Program-made: the position numbers and the translations under genes | Assembly: GCF_001277295.1 (NCBI RefSeq) | Contig: NZ_CP011456.1 | Location: forward strand, 3,786,001-3,850,000 | From: Anabaena sp. WA102 | GTDB lineage: Bacteria > Cyanobacteriota > Cyanobacteriia > Cyanobacteriales > Nostocaceae | Direction of reading: 5' to 3' | Length of the DNA: 64,000 nt | Part shown: positions 52,851 to 62,900 of the stretch, one piece after another | Numbering within the stretch: position 1 is the first letter of the stretch | Layout: each line of letters starts with the position of its first letter | The notes under the pieces: model-generated | Databases searched by the model: none | What the model was told of the DNA's origin: nothing | The model's input: only the letters and a program-made list of their open reading frames with translations

Positions 52851-53228
52851 TTAACCCTGAATCACATCCCACACCAGCATCAGGGAAATTAACAGCAACA
52901 TCACCCCGGCTGATTTCTCGACGGTTTTCGGGCTGAGTTTTGTAGATATCCAACTACCTAATAATACTCCCAGTAAGCTAGTAGTAATTAATGCTACTGC
53001 TGAACCCAAGAAAACTACCCAAGGGGCATGAGATTCTGCACTCATTAATAAGGTGGAAAGTTGGGTTTTATCACCAATTTCTGCGAGAAAAATTGTAATG
53101 AAGGTCGTCCCAAAGACCATAAATACAGATTCTTTAGGTTGGGGATGATCCTTAACTATAGTCTGATGTAACTGGCTTTCAGTTTCCGATAATTGGGAAA
53201 TGCTGACAGGTGGAGTATCAAGTTTCAC
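52851..53228 (-). CDS. half-size GDT1/TMEM165 family cation transporter (first half)
   Basis: 125 residues with a short soluble N-terminal extension (DTPPVSISQLSETESQLHQT) then three hydrophobic segments and the signature EIGDKTQLSTLL. The partner gene follows at 29 bp. Probable Mn2+/H+ or Ca2+/H+ exchanger of the plasma or thylakoid membrane, working with the neighbour. Confidence 0.88.
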   Translation of the reverse strand: MKLDTPPVSISQLSETESQLHQTIVKDHPQPKESVFMVFGTTFITIFLAEIGDKTQLSTLLMSAESHAPWVVFLGSAVALITTSLLGVLLGSWISTKLSPKTVEKSAGVMLLLISLMLVWDVIQG

Positions 53229-53771
53229 AGGCGCTAATATTGTCTCTAGGTTGTTTTCATATTCTTTTCATTTTCTCATATTGTTGTCATAAATTGCAAC
53301 TGGATTTCTCAAAAACCGACAGCTTGATCAAAACGGATTTGTTCTAAACTGCGATCGCTCTGCTTATATACTGCAAACGGTTCATAGTTTAACCAAATAT
53401 GAAACCCCTCTGGTAAACCTCTCCCCGCACCCCTCCCTGACCCTCCCCTACAAGGGAGGGAAAAGGAGCAGCTTTTATAATTGGAGAGGCTTTGAAGCTT
53501 GTTCTTTGTATGATAAAAAAGTCCAGTTTCTAGCCGTTTTGAGTATACTCGTCAAGAGGCAATATCAAGCAAATAGCAGTATTTATTTTTTGCATAAAGA
53601 CTATTGATGAGAATACGCGCTTAATTAATGATATTAAAAAGTCATCTAAAACAAAATCTCTGATCATAATTTTGAGTGCTAAAATACCAGACATAAAGCG
53701 AATTGAAGATGTTCATGTCAGAAATTCTTTTAAATTCTCTATATAATTATTTGTTAAAAAAAGTAAGAAAT
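53229..53771. other. intergenic with duplicated gene end
   Basis: Positions 53309-53358 duplicate the 3' end of the YkgJ-type gene at 55714-55763 with two mismatches, including the stop codon. Between 53400 and 53500 is a GC-rich palindromic patch (CTCCCCTACAAGGGAGGG). The rest is AT-rich and should hold the promoter of the ATPase gene. Confidence 0.7.
53309..53358 (-). repeat. 50-bp duplicate of a YkgJ-type gene 3' end
   Basis: GCGATCGCAGTTTAGAACAA through the stop codon is identical to 55714-55763 apart from two bases. It bounds the left side of the ATPase/TOPRIM-like module in direct orientation, like an attachment-site duplication. Confidence 0.8.
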
Positions 53772-54896
53772 ATGAAAATACAGAGTTTTAAGTTCAGTAA
53801 CAATAAAGAAAATTGGCACATTGAGGAAGTTAAATTTGAGGATCTAAATTTACTTGTTGGTGGTTCTGGAGTTGGAAAGACAAGAATTTTAAAGGCACTT
53901 AATTTAATTTGTGATGTTGCAAAAGGTATAAATCGCAATTTAGATGATTTGGAATGGAGTATTAACTTCTCTCATTTAGGACAAAATTATAGATGGGAAT
54001 TAAAAAGTTCCTCAACTAAAAACAAAGAAATGTTTCTCAACGTAAATGAATCAGAGCAACCCGAAATTGTGTATGAAAAATTAGTTCGATATGATGATAA
54101 TTCTGAATTAGAGATACTTCTCCGCACTGACTTATATTCAAAATTCAATAACGAAAAATTACCTAAATTGAAAAGAACTGAAAGTGCAATTACTCTTCTT
54201 TCAGAAGAAGATTTAATTATTCCAGTTCGTAAAGCATTTGAGAGATTAATATTTAACTTTGAAACTCGTCAACAATCAATGATTGGACTTGGTTTTAATT
54301 TTTCTAAAATACTAGAAATTCAGAATTATAAAGAATTTGTTGCTGATTTTCCGCCAGTCTTAAAGGCTTTTTATTTACAGAAAGTTTTTACAGATGTTTT
54401 CAATGAAATTAAAGAACGTTACATTGATGTTTTTCCAGAAGTAAAAGATGTGAGAGTTAGTAGTAAGAGAGATTCATATGGTGATTTTATGCTATTCTTG
54501 GAAATTCAAGAAAATGGTTTAGAAGACTGGATTCCTCAAGAGCGAATTTCATCCGGTATGTTTCGTACTTTAATTTTTTTAATTGAAGTAATTACTGCTC
54601 CTGAAGAATCCGTGATTTTAATTGATGAATTTGAAAATAGTTTAGGGATTAACTGTATGGCTGAACTAACAGACTTTATCCTTGATAAATCCCCAGATGT
54701 ACAGTTTATACTTACTAGCCATCATCCATATATTATCAATAATATTCCTTGGAAAACTTGGCAAATAGTTAGTAAATCTGGAAATAAAGTCAAAGTTAGA
54801 AAATCTTTAAATATTCCAGAACTTAACACAGCTTCTAGTTTGGATAAGTTTACTCAATTAGTTAATTTACTTGATAGTGAGGAAGTTTCTGAGTGA
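53772..54896 (+). CDS. AAA ATPase (AAA15/RloA/OLD-like) of a putative defence pair
   Basis: 374 residues from ATG 53772 (MKIQSFKFSNNKENWHIEEV); an upstream TTG start adds 23 atypical residues. Walker A LLVGGSGVGKTRIL (about residues 29-41). ABC-type signature-like QERISSGMFRTLIF, Walker B ILIDEFENSL, and H-loop ILTSHHPYIIN. Such single-chain SMC-like ATPases act with nucleases in OLD, PARIS and Rlo-type systems. The 3' end overlaps the next gene (GTGA), so the two are co-translated. Codon use is more AT-rich than the neighbours, consistent with transfer. The exact system cannot be named. Confidence 0.82.
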   Translation: MKIQSFKFSNNKENWHIEEVKFEDLNLLVGGSGVGKTRILKALNLICDVAKGINRNLDDLEWSINFSHLGQNYRWELKSSSTKNKEMFLNVNESEQPEIVYEKLVRYDDNSELEILLRTDLYSKFNNEKLPKLKRTESAITLLSEEDLIIPVRKAFERLIFNFETRQQSMIGLGFNFSKILEIQNYKEFVADFPPVLKAFYLQKVFTDVFNEIKERYIDVFPEVKDVRVSSKRDSYGDFMLFLEIQENGLEDWIPQERISSGMFRTLIFLIEVITAPEESVILIDEFENSLGINCMAELTDFILDKSPDVQFILTSHHPYIINNIPWKTWQIVSKSGNKVKVRKSLNIPELNTASSLDKFTQLVNLLDSEEVSE

Positions 54897-55624
54897 ATCT
54901 TTTATTTTTAGTAGAGGGGGGAAAGACAGAACCAAAAGTATATAAAGCATGGTTACAACATTTATTTCCTAGCTTAACTTTTGTTATTAGACCTGAAGAT
55001 ATGACAATAAATACTTGTCGAATTATCGCAGGTGATGGTTATCCAAATATGGTGAGTAAGCCTAAGCAATATCCAGGAGTTTCTCGACTGGAAGCCTGTT
55101 TAATTGATATAGAAAAATTCGGTAATGTCAATCATTTTTTTATATGTATTGACTCCGAAGAAAATTCTTATATTGATCGTTTTCATGAAGTTAAATCTAA
55201 ACTTAATGATCTAAAGTCAGGCTACAATATAGATAGCTCAAAAACAGAGATTCATATAATAATTCAGCATTGCTGTATTGAAACATGGGCATTAGGTAAT
55301 GCAGAAATTCCTAACGAATATAGTTCAAGTGGAAGTTCTCCAGTTTTATCGGAGTTTCAGGCATATTACGATATTTTGGTAAATGATCCTGAAGAAATGT
55401 CCTCCTTTCCACCTGGATATATTTTTAGGACAAAAGCGAAATTTCATGAACGTTATCTCAAAGAATATCTCCAACAATTTGGTTTGTCCTACACTAAAAA
55501 AGATCCAAAGGTTGTAGAGGGTAAAAAGTATCTAGATGCGTTAAAAAAGCGATGTGAATCAATGAATCATTTATCTAGCTTGAAATTATTGTTAGATATA
55601 TGGGATAGCATAGAAACTTTGTAA
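54893..55624 (+). CDS. TOPRIM-like (RloB/AriB-type) protein, partner of the ATPase
   Basis: 243 residues from GTG 54893. It opens LLFLVEGGKTEPKVYKAWL, like the E-containing first motif of TOPRIM/RloB proteins (VEGxTE). A second acidic motif is in FICIDSEENSY. The rest holds CCIETWALGN, a segment seen in related proteins. Likely a metal-dependent nuclease or its relative, held by the ATPase partner. Fold assignment is from these short motifs only. Not recognised as a named family. Confidence 0.7.
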   Translation: MNLLFLVEGGKTEPKVYKAWLQHLFPSLTFVIRPEDMTINTCRIIAGDGYPNMVSKPKQYPGVSRLEACLIDIEKFGNVNHFFICIDSEENSYIDRFHEVKSKLNDLKSGYNIDSSKTEIHIIIQHCCIETWALGNAEIPNEYSSSGSSPVLSEFQAYYDILVNDPEEMSSFPPGYIFRTKAKFHERYLKEYLQQFGLSYTKKDPKVVEGKKYLDALKKRCESMNHLSSLKLLLDIWDSIETL

Positions 55625-55713
55625 GCAGTAGCAAAATTTAGGTACATAAAGATGAATCTCCCATTGATTACTGCGCTCAAAAACACAATGAGAGAATAAT
55701 TATATGAATTAAA

Positions 55714-56064
55714 TCAAAACCCGACGGCTTGATCAAAACGGATTTGTTCTAAACTGCGATCGCCATAAACCCCCTCAATTTGCTGACGACAGCAATCAAT
55801 GGCAAAATCGTTCACATCTTCCGGTTCAATTCCATACATCTCTTCAAATGTCTCTGCTACCACCCGACAAAACCGGGGACGGGTGGAGTAGATTTTACAT
55901 TCCCGCGCACCATGATCATAATTTACGCACCATCCACCCTCGCCGACCATACTAAGATAAAGTTCTAAATCCGGTGGTGAAAGATACTCTTCTAAATCTG
56001 GACGATCTGCTGGTGTTAAGTTACAGCAAGCGCCACACTGAGATATACATTGCCAAGTAGCCAT
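55714..56064 (-). CDS. YkgJ-family cysteine cluster protein
   Basis: 116 residues. Cys pattern CISQCGACCNLTP, WCVNYDHGARECKIYSTRPRFCRVV, CCRQQ, likely a zinc or iron-sulfur site. The last 16 codons and stop are duplicated at 53309-53358. Function unknown. Confidence 0.85.
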   Translation of the reverse strand: MATWQCISQCGACCNLTPADRPDLEEYLSPPDLELYLSMVGEGGWCVNYDHGARECKIYSTRPRFCRVVAETFEEMYGIEPEDVNDFAIDCCRQQIEGVYGDRSLEQIRFDQAVGF

Positions 56065-56370
56065 ATTTTTAACCTTTTAATCTTCCTGTTATACTCATGT
56101 ATAGTTAATCTTCCTGTTATACCCCTGTATAGGGTGATTAGGATATCAATCATGAAACTCTGACAACAAAAGGATTTTACTCCTGACTGCTGACAAAGGG
56201 CGCAGACCCTGCGCCCCCACCTCCTGCTATATTCTACTTTTTTATGACTTTTTCTATAATTTTGTGAACTAAATTAAATTTTCGATCCCCTAAACAGATA
56301 TGATAAGTTGCGGGTTTTACGATTGAATTATTAAATCTTTTTAAACCATTAAAATCATTGGGAGGAAAAA
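56065..56370. other. intergenic upstream of psb30
   Basis: A short direct repeat TTAATCTTCCTGTTATAC occurs at about 56078 and 56106. The GC hairpin of the dispersed family is at 56198-56216. The promoter of psb30 should be within the last 150 bp. Confidence 0.5.
56198..56216. repeat. dispersed GC hairpin (third copy)
   Basis: GGGCGCAGACCCTGCGCCC; same family as 20318-20338 and 36854-36873, in inverted orientation. Confidence 0.6.
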
Positions 56371-56490
56371 ATGGAGATTTTAGCTAACATCAATTGGGAA
56401 GTTGTCTTGCAGTTAACTTGCGTGGGACTAATCGTGGTTTCCGGTCCTATAGTAATCTTCCTTCTAGCATTTCGCAACGGCAACCTGTAA
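56371..56490 (+). CDS. psb30: photosystem II reaction centre protein Psb30/Ycf12
   Basis: 39 residues, one membrane helix (LQLTCVGLIVVSGPIVIFLLAF) followed by RNGNL, the typical Psb30 ending. A strong ribosome site GGAGG lies 6 bases before the ATG. It is a small subunit of photosystem II near cytochrome b559. N-terminal MEILANINWEVV is slightly longer than in some relatives. Too short for the usual ORF cut-off, but the match is good. Confidence 0.88.
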   Translation: MEILANINWEVVLQLTCVGLIVVSGPIVIFLLAFRNGNL

Positions 56491-56580
56491 ATTGGGTCAT
56501 GGGTAATGGTTTGTATTGTCACCAATTACCCATTTAGGATCATCGGGGTTTAAATCCCCGCTTAAAAAAGTTTTAAATCT

Positions 56581-58632
56581 TTAATTCTGCACAGAAGTTG
56601 ATAAAGCCTGAATTGCAGTTTGTACAATTCCTTCATAGATGGGTTGAGATAGATTTACCTGTTCTGCATTGTCGCGGTTGAAACCTAACAGACCAAATTT
56701 ATCTTCTGGTTGCATAACTAAAACCTTACCTTCAGAATTTTTAACTCTTAATTCCCTACTCATCCCATTTTCATAGATTCCACAGGTATATTGACGCTGT
56801 TTATATTCAAAACTAGCCCGTGATTGATTTGATGAATTAGTGAAAATTTCAAGAACGTGATTTGGGAGTTTTGCACCGATTAACTCCATTTCAATGGTAG
56901 TTTTACCATTAAAGTTATTTTCTCGGAGTTTGTAAGCAATATCCAATCTTGATGGTAAGGGAAAATAGTCACCCCAACGCCATGCTATGCCTTTAATTTC
57001 TTGACGCTGATTGTCTATAGTTTGGGATACAGTTAATTTAATGTGACCTTTACCAACTATTTTCTGTTCAATCACTTGAACATTCGCAGTCCAAAAAATT
57101 GGATCTGAGTTATCAATACCACAGGGATGAAGAATATTTAACTGTTGAAAAAGATCCTGATTAATTTCGTGAATATTAACTTGAGTATCAATTTTCAACA
57201 GCGGTTTCAGGTGTTGAGGTTCTAAACACTGATTTGCAAATGCAGATAACCGCAATCTAAATTCTGGTAAATTTTCCGTTGGTAAAGAAAATCCTCCCGC
57301 AGCTTTGTGTCCTCCAAATTTACCTAATAAATCTCGACAAGTATCTAAAGCTGCAAATACATGAAATTCAGGAATTCCCCGCGCTGAACCCCGAATTATG
57401 CTGTCATTTTCGTAAGTTCCAATAAAGACGGGAACACCATAACGTTCTAGTAAGCGGGAAGCAACAATTCCAATGACACCATGATGCCAATTATCTTTAA
57501 TAACAACTAATACCCGATCTTTTTGTAAAGAGTTTACATATAAATCTTCAACAATAGAAATGGCTTCTTTTTCAATTTCTTCGCACATTTGTTGGCGTTG
57601 AGTATTAGTTTGTTCACACTGGATAGCTTTGGCTAGTGCAATACTAAAATCATCGGTTGTGAGTAAATCAATCACAATTTGGGGATCACCAATTCTGCCG
57701 ATAGCATTAATTCTTGGTCCCAATCTAAAACCAATATCTTCAGGTTTTAAAGATTTAGAAGTTTGGTTTTTTTCTCCTTCAGTGGCTTGAACTCCAGCAA
57801 TTTGAATTAATGCTTGTATTCCTGGTAATGTAGATTTTGGTAAGATATTTAAACCTCTTTTTACCCAGCGACGATTCACACCCGTTAAAGGGGCTAAATC
57901 GGCAATAGTTCCTAATGTAAATAGGGCTAAAAGTGGCTGTACTAAACCTTTGAGTTCTCCTAATTGTTGGGCTAAACAAACGGCTAAAATATAAGCCACA
58001 CCCACACCAGCTACACCTCGATAGGGAGAAGATTCAGCGATTAGTTTCGGGTTCAGAATTGCATTGGCTGGAGGTAATATTTGGGGAATATCATGATGAT
58101 CTGTGATAATGACTTTTAAACCCAATTCTCTGGCTTTGGTAATTGGTTCAACGGCAGAAATTCCGTTATCTACGGTGAGAATTAGTTTCACCCCTTCATC
58201 ATGAAATTCTTGGACAATCCGGTTATTAATGCCATAACCATCGTGCATTCGACTGGGGATAGCATAATCAACATCAGCACCTAACGCGCGTAAACTGCGG
58301 AGTAGTAAAGCAGTGCTAGTCATACCATCTGCATCATAGTCGCCACAGATAGCTATTTTATCTTGATTGGCGATCGCCATTTCCAATAATTCCACACTTG
58401 CAGCTAAATCAGGGAATTCTTCCAGAGGAGAAGGTAAATTTAAAGATTCAGGATCTAAAAATATTTTTGCATCTTCTGGGTTTCTCATCCCCCGATTAAT
58501 TAACAATTGGCTAATAATGGGGGAAATATTCATTAAATTTGCTAATGTTAAACTGGCTTCGGGATTTGTTGCTGCAATTTGCCAACGTTGATTGGGTAAG
58601 CGTCTAATTGATTGGTTATTGTTCATTGCCAA
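56581..58632 (-). CDS. recJ: single-stranded-DNA-specific exonuclease RecJ
   Basis: 683 residues. DHH family motifs: ICGDYDADGMTSTALLL, TVDNGISA, ITDHHDIP; DHHA1 motif GKFGGHKAAGGFSLP. C-terminal OB fold follows (HIKLTVSQTIDNQRQEIKGIAWRWG). It degrades single-stranded DNA 5' to 3' in recombination and repair. ATG at 58632. Intact. Confidence 0.95.
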   Translation of the reverse strand: MAMNNNQSIRRLPNQRWQIAATNPEASLTLANLMNISPIISQLLINRGMRNPEDAKIFLDPESLNLPSPLEEFPDLAASVELLEMAIANQDKIAICGDYDADGMTSTALLLRSLRALGADVDYAIPSRMHDGYGINNRIVQEFHDEGVKLILTVDNGISAVEPITKARELGLKVIITDHHDIPQILPPANAILNPKLIAESSPYRGVAGVGVAYILAVCLAQQLGELKGLVQPLLALFTLGTIADLAPLTGVNRRWVKRGLNILPKSTLPGIQALIQIAGVQATEGEKNQTSKSLKPEDIGFRLGPRINAIGRIGDPQIVIDLLTTDDFSIALAKAIQCEQTNTQRQQMCEEIEKEAISIVEDLYVNSLQKDRVLVVIKDNWHHGVIGIVASRLLERYGVPVFIGTYENDSIIRGSARGIPEFHVFAALDTCRDLLGKFGGHKAAGGFSLPTENLPEFRLRLSAFANQCLEPQHLKPLLKIDTQVNIHEINQDLFQQLNILHPCGIDNSDPIFWTANVQVIEQKIVGKGHIKLTVSQTIDNQRQEIKGIAWRWGDYFPLPSRLDIAYKLRENNFNGKTTIEMELIGAKLPNHVLEIFTNSSNQSRASFEYKQRQYTCGIYENGMSRELRVKNSEGKVLVMQPEDKFGLLGFNRDNAEQVNLSQPIYEGIVQTAIQALSTSVQN

Positions 58633-58963
58633 TTTCCGTCTTTTTCATTGATCATGGCGCGTTATACTGTCGCTAACACAACCTACGTATCTTTTTTAAA
58701 ATCAAATATTAGTTCTATAGGACTCCTATTTGATTTTTGAACAGAACTCGGTACATACTGAAATCCTTCTTCCCTGTTCCCTGTTCCCTGTTCCCTGTTC
58801 CCTAACTCAACGGAAAATTCAGGAATCAAACCGGATTCCTATATATTTATAATACGTAATTCAGTATTTTTAATTATTTATTAACAATTCTTACTACAAA
58901 ACTGATAGTATCTTCATGTAGAATCTGTTTTGATACAAAACTCCAAGTACCAAGTGATTAATC
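58633..58963. other. intergenic with heptad TTCCCTG repeats
   Basis: A short TTCCCTG tandem (about 58769-58802) and the inverted relative of 88-126 (58716-58754). No gene. Confidence 0.6.
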
Positions 58964-59851
58964 ATGAGAAATTGGCAGCAGAAATTATTTGTAGGCTTAC
59001 TTTGTTGTGCCTTTTTAGTTTTCGGGTGGCAAAATAGAGTATTCGCAGCAGAAGTTACTAGCAACAATACTCCAATTCTCAAAGCAGAATTAGCCCAATT
59101 AGAAGTAACCCAAAATGTCTATGACTATCTATTGCAATATCAACCAGAAACCTATAATGTTCTCACCAAAACATTAGCAGATAGTATTGAAGATGCCAAA
59201 GAACCATTACCAGATGAAGTAGTTAATAATCTGTGGGCTTTATCTCCAAATAATCCCCAAGTTAAATGGAGAGAAAATAATGGCAAGGTAGAATATTTGA
59301 TGTCAACTTGGAAATACACAAGTAACCCAAGTACAGATTGGCCAATAGGTGCAAAGAAATTGCTGCCTTATCAAACTTGGTTTACAGCAGTACCACAAGT
59401 AAAAGAATTTTGTCAAAAATATCAACCCATTGATAGCAATATTCCTGATAATATTGAACTTTCTTTGCGGTTACAACAGTATTTAGGATTAATCTTAAAT
59501 AAATATTCCACTAAAACTCATTTTGTGGAAATGTGGGTAAAAGCCGAAGATTTAACTAGACCATGTATTGATGGAGAAATTAACGATTCTAGTTGTAATC
59601 TTTTACCTTTACCTGTTCCTGATAGTAGTCCTGTTGTTAAGGCAATATACACCAATTCCTACACCAATGCCAAAAAAGAATATTATCCTTGGTCTGGTTT
59701 AGGTTATACCTATGACTGGGGAAATCCTCTAAAACCGCATCAAGGACCAAGTGAGTTTATTATTAATCCTACTCCAGAAAAACCTGTAGAGGTGGAAGTT
59801 GTTTCGGTGACACCGACGCAAGAATATTGCCGGAATCAGATTGTACAATAA
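58964..59851 (+). CDS. exported protein of unknown function
   Basis: 295 residues with a signal peptide (KLFVGLLCCAFLVFGWQN, cleavage near VFAAE). The mature part contains NNLWALSPNNPQVKWRENNGKVEYLMSTW and WPIGAKKLLPYQTWFTAVPQVKEFC; Cys are few and may pair. It could act in the periplasm. Not recognised. It is convergent with the large macroglobulin-like gene. Confidence 0.65.
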   Translation: MRNWQQKLFVGLLCCAFLVFGWQNRVFAAEVTSNNTPILKAELAQLEVTQNVYDYLLQYQPETYNVLTKTLADSIEDAKEPLPDEVVNNLWALSPNNPQVKWRENNGKVEYLMSTWKYTSNPSTDWPIGAKKLLPYQTWFTAVPQVKEFCQKYQPIDSNIPDNIELSLRLQQYLGLILNKYSTKTHFVEMWVKAEDLTRPCIDGEINDSSCNLLPLPVPDSSPVVKAIYTNSYTNAKKEYYPWSGLGYTYDWGNPLKPHQGPSEFIINPTPEKPVEVEVVSVTPTQEYCRNQIVQ

Positions 59852-59885
59852 GGTTTTTGCACTCTGTGGTTTGGAGGAAATTTAT

Positions 59886-59922
59886 CGAACCACAGAGGCA
59901 CAGAGGACACAGAGAAAAGAGA
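59886..59922. repeat. CCACAGAGGCACAGAGG dispersed repeat
   Basis: Third copy of the family seen at 2886-2917 (inverted) and 19058-19091. It lies between two converging genes. Confidence 0.6.
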
Positions 59923-59943
59923 ATTAATTCATCATAAAAAAAC

Positions 59944-62900
59944 TCACCTTTCTAAGATATCTAAAGTAGAATCTGCACTGCGTCCAAACTCTTCTGGTGC
60001 ATATTGAAGATGAACTTCCGCACCTGGCCAAATGAATGTTCCTGGGGTAACGGAACGAACTAAATAATGTAAACTGTAAACTCCTGGTTCTAGATGATCT
60101 GCATAGGAAATAATCCGATCTTTATAGATTGTTTTATATCCTAATTGCCAATTATCGGCTTTTGCTTGTAATGCTGGTGTCGCTGTTTGAAAACTACCAT
60201 CTACAGCTTCAAATCCTGCGGGTAATGGGTCTTTTATGACTACATGATCTACAGGATGATCTGTAATTACTTCTAAACCAATATCAAATACTTGTCCAGG
60301 TTGTAAGGTTAATGGTTTATCAAAAGCATACATTCCGGTTTTTTGAATAGTTTTCTCTTCATTAACTTTACTAATTTCTCGCGTTACTCGTAAACCGTTA
60401 AATCTCCCTGGTTGATTTCCTTGTAAACGATATTTGTAAGCGACTAAATAATGCAATTTACCTCTTCCAGATTTTTGTAACCATAAATCACGTTTACCTT
60501 GAGGTAATTGATTCATAGGAATATTCATTTGTAAGCTAGGATTTTGATAGCCATTAAAACTGGTTTCTCCTAATTTCTGATTTGCTAATTTTACCGTAGT
60601 TATAAAATTAGGTGGTGTGGGTTGGAGTTGGCTATATGCAACTAAAGCTGTGAGGGCTTGGGCGTTATTATAACTAGATTCCCATGTCCCTTCTCTGCGT
60701 AAATTTAGCAGACTTTGCAGTAATTTATCAATAATTTCTGGGTTGGTTTTTTGGTCAATAAATAACCGTAAAGCTTGGGCTTGGGTGACAGTGTTTGAAC
60801 TCATCCAACTCCAAGTTTTGGGTAAATTCACAACTGCGGTACGTCCAGTTTCATAGATATTCTTTTGGAACTCCAACCGCATGATTTGGGCTTGATTTTG
60901 CCATTCAGGAAATTGATATAGATATCTGGCTAATTTGATTTGAGTAACTAGATCAAAATTATCACGTTGTTGATAAATATCTGACAAGAAACTATTGCGT
61001 TTATCTCCTAATTGTGCTAAGGCAATTAAGGAATTTAGTTGTAATTGAGATTTACAAAGTTTCTGTTTACAAAAGTCGTATTGTCCAGGATTTGCGAGAA
61101 CTTTTTGCAGATAAGTTTTCAGATTAGAGATGATTTTACTATCCACTAAATTAGGAAAGTTTTGATTAGCTATAACTAAAGATTCTCCAGCATAAGCAGA
61201 AACCAGAGGATCGGATTTTTCTTGTCCTGGAAATGCTGCAAAACCACCATCTGCTATTTGCAATTTTTGTAATTGTGCAATTACTAATTTTGCTTGTTGT
61301 TGAGGATTAAATTCGGCAAAGGTTTGATTATATTTTTGGGTGAGAGTTTGCAGATTTGCAGCAATTAATAATTGACTTGCGGCTGGTTCTGCAAATGGTA
61401 AATCATTATTTTCTAAAACTTGTTTTGCAGGGGCTTTAATTGCTGGAATTAAGGTACTGGCTAATTGAATATCTAAACCTCCGGCTTCACGAAAGGTATT
61501 TTTAGCAATATTCAAGGGAATTTTTACCTGTCTTTCACTTACACCAGTTTCCACAACTTGTTCGGTAATTTCTAAAGGTTTAATTTCCAAGGGGACAGTA
61601 AAACCATCAGCAATATTATTTAATTGAGTGGTAAATGTGACTTTACCTTCGCCCAAATTACCCGCTACCATTGGGAAACGATAAGCTTGGGTTGCTGATT
61701 CGGCTTTTGGTTGTAATGAGGTGGTTTTGGGGTTATTTTCGGCGAAGTTAAGAGAACCGCTAAGTTCACCGTTAATAGTCAGATTTCCAGTGTTTGTGGT
61801 GGTGTTGGTGACGGATAAACCTGCCAAAATGCGATCGCCACTCCGGGCAAATTGTGGCAAAATAGCATTAGTTATTAATGGTTTTGTGGTGATAAATGTT
61901 GCGTCACCATTCCCAAACCGCAGATTTCCATCTGTAGCCACAACCATTATCCGCCAAGTTGTTAGATTATCGGGTAATTTAAAGGTGATTTTTGCTTTAC
62001 CATTTTCATCACTAATCACCGAACCATTGTAATAAGCTAAAGCTTGAAAATCTTCACGAATCCGAGTATTTGCTAAACCATTGGAGAAACCTCCACCATA
62101 ACCCCAACCTTTGGGTAAACCTGTAGCTAATGGTGCTAATTTAACATCACGACGATTATCACTGAATCGGGTAGAAATTGGTTGTTCTGCATAAACAGTA
62201 TCTACCAAATTTGGCGGACGATAACCAGTTAATTGTAATACCGCTTCATTCACCACCATGACAGTAAATTGTCCTTTGGTAGCGTTTCCTTGATGATCTT
62301 TTAATTCCAGTTCTACATTTGCTTCTTTTCCCGGTTCTAAAGATTTTTCAACTGGGTTAACTTGTACCTTTAAATATTTATCTGTTAGGTTAACTTTAAA
62401 AGCTGCAAACCCAATTTTGGCTAAATTTTCTAAACTTCCCGGTTCTACTTGATTAAGTGGTTTACCTTGTCTGACTAATACCGCCTCTACTGCTGCATTA
62501 GGTAACATTTCCGGGGTAATTGTAAACTGAATTTGGGGCGCACCTCCTTTAATTTTAACTACTTGTTGATAGAGAGGTTTATCTTTAATCACCGCAAAAT
62601 ATAATTCTCCTTCTGGGTAGGGAGATTGAATTAAAGCTGTAGCTATGTCTCCAGGTTTAAACTCTTTTTTATTTAATTTAACTTCCAATTTATCTTTTTC
62701 TTCTCCACCCCAAAATACTTGATTTTCTCCTGTCACCCAAATTTGTAAATCTGTGGCTGTAAGTTCATCTCTACTATTACTGAAATTAGCGCGAATCCGA
62801 TATGAACCTGATACAGTAGGTTTTAAATTGACTGTTTCGGGAGTATTCCCAGATGTAATATCTGTTTTCCCAACTGTCTGATATTCAACTTGATTTTGTG

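Noticed and set aside
56525..56570. tRNA-like GGGGTTTAAATCCCC
   Set aside because: A simple hairpin; no cloverleaf could be assembled around it.
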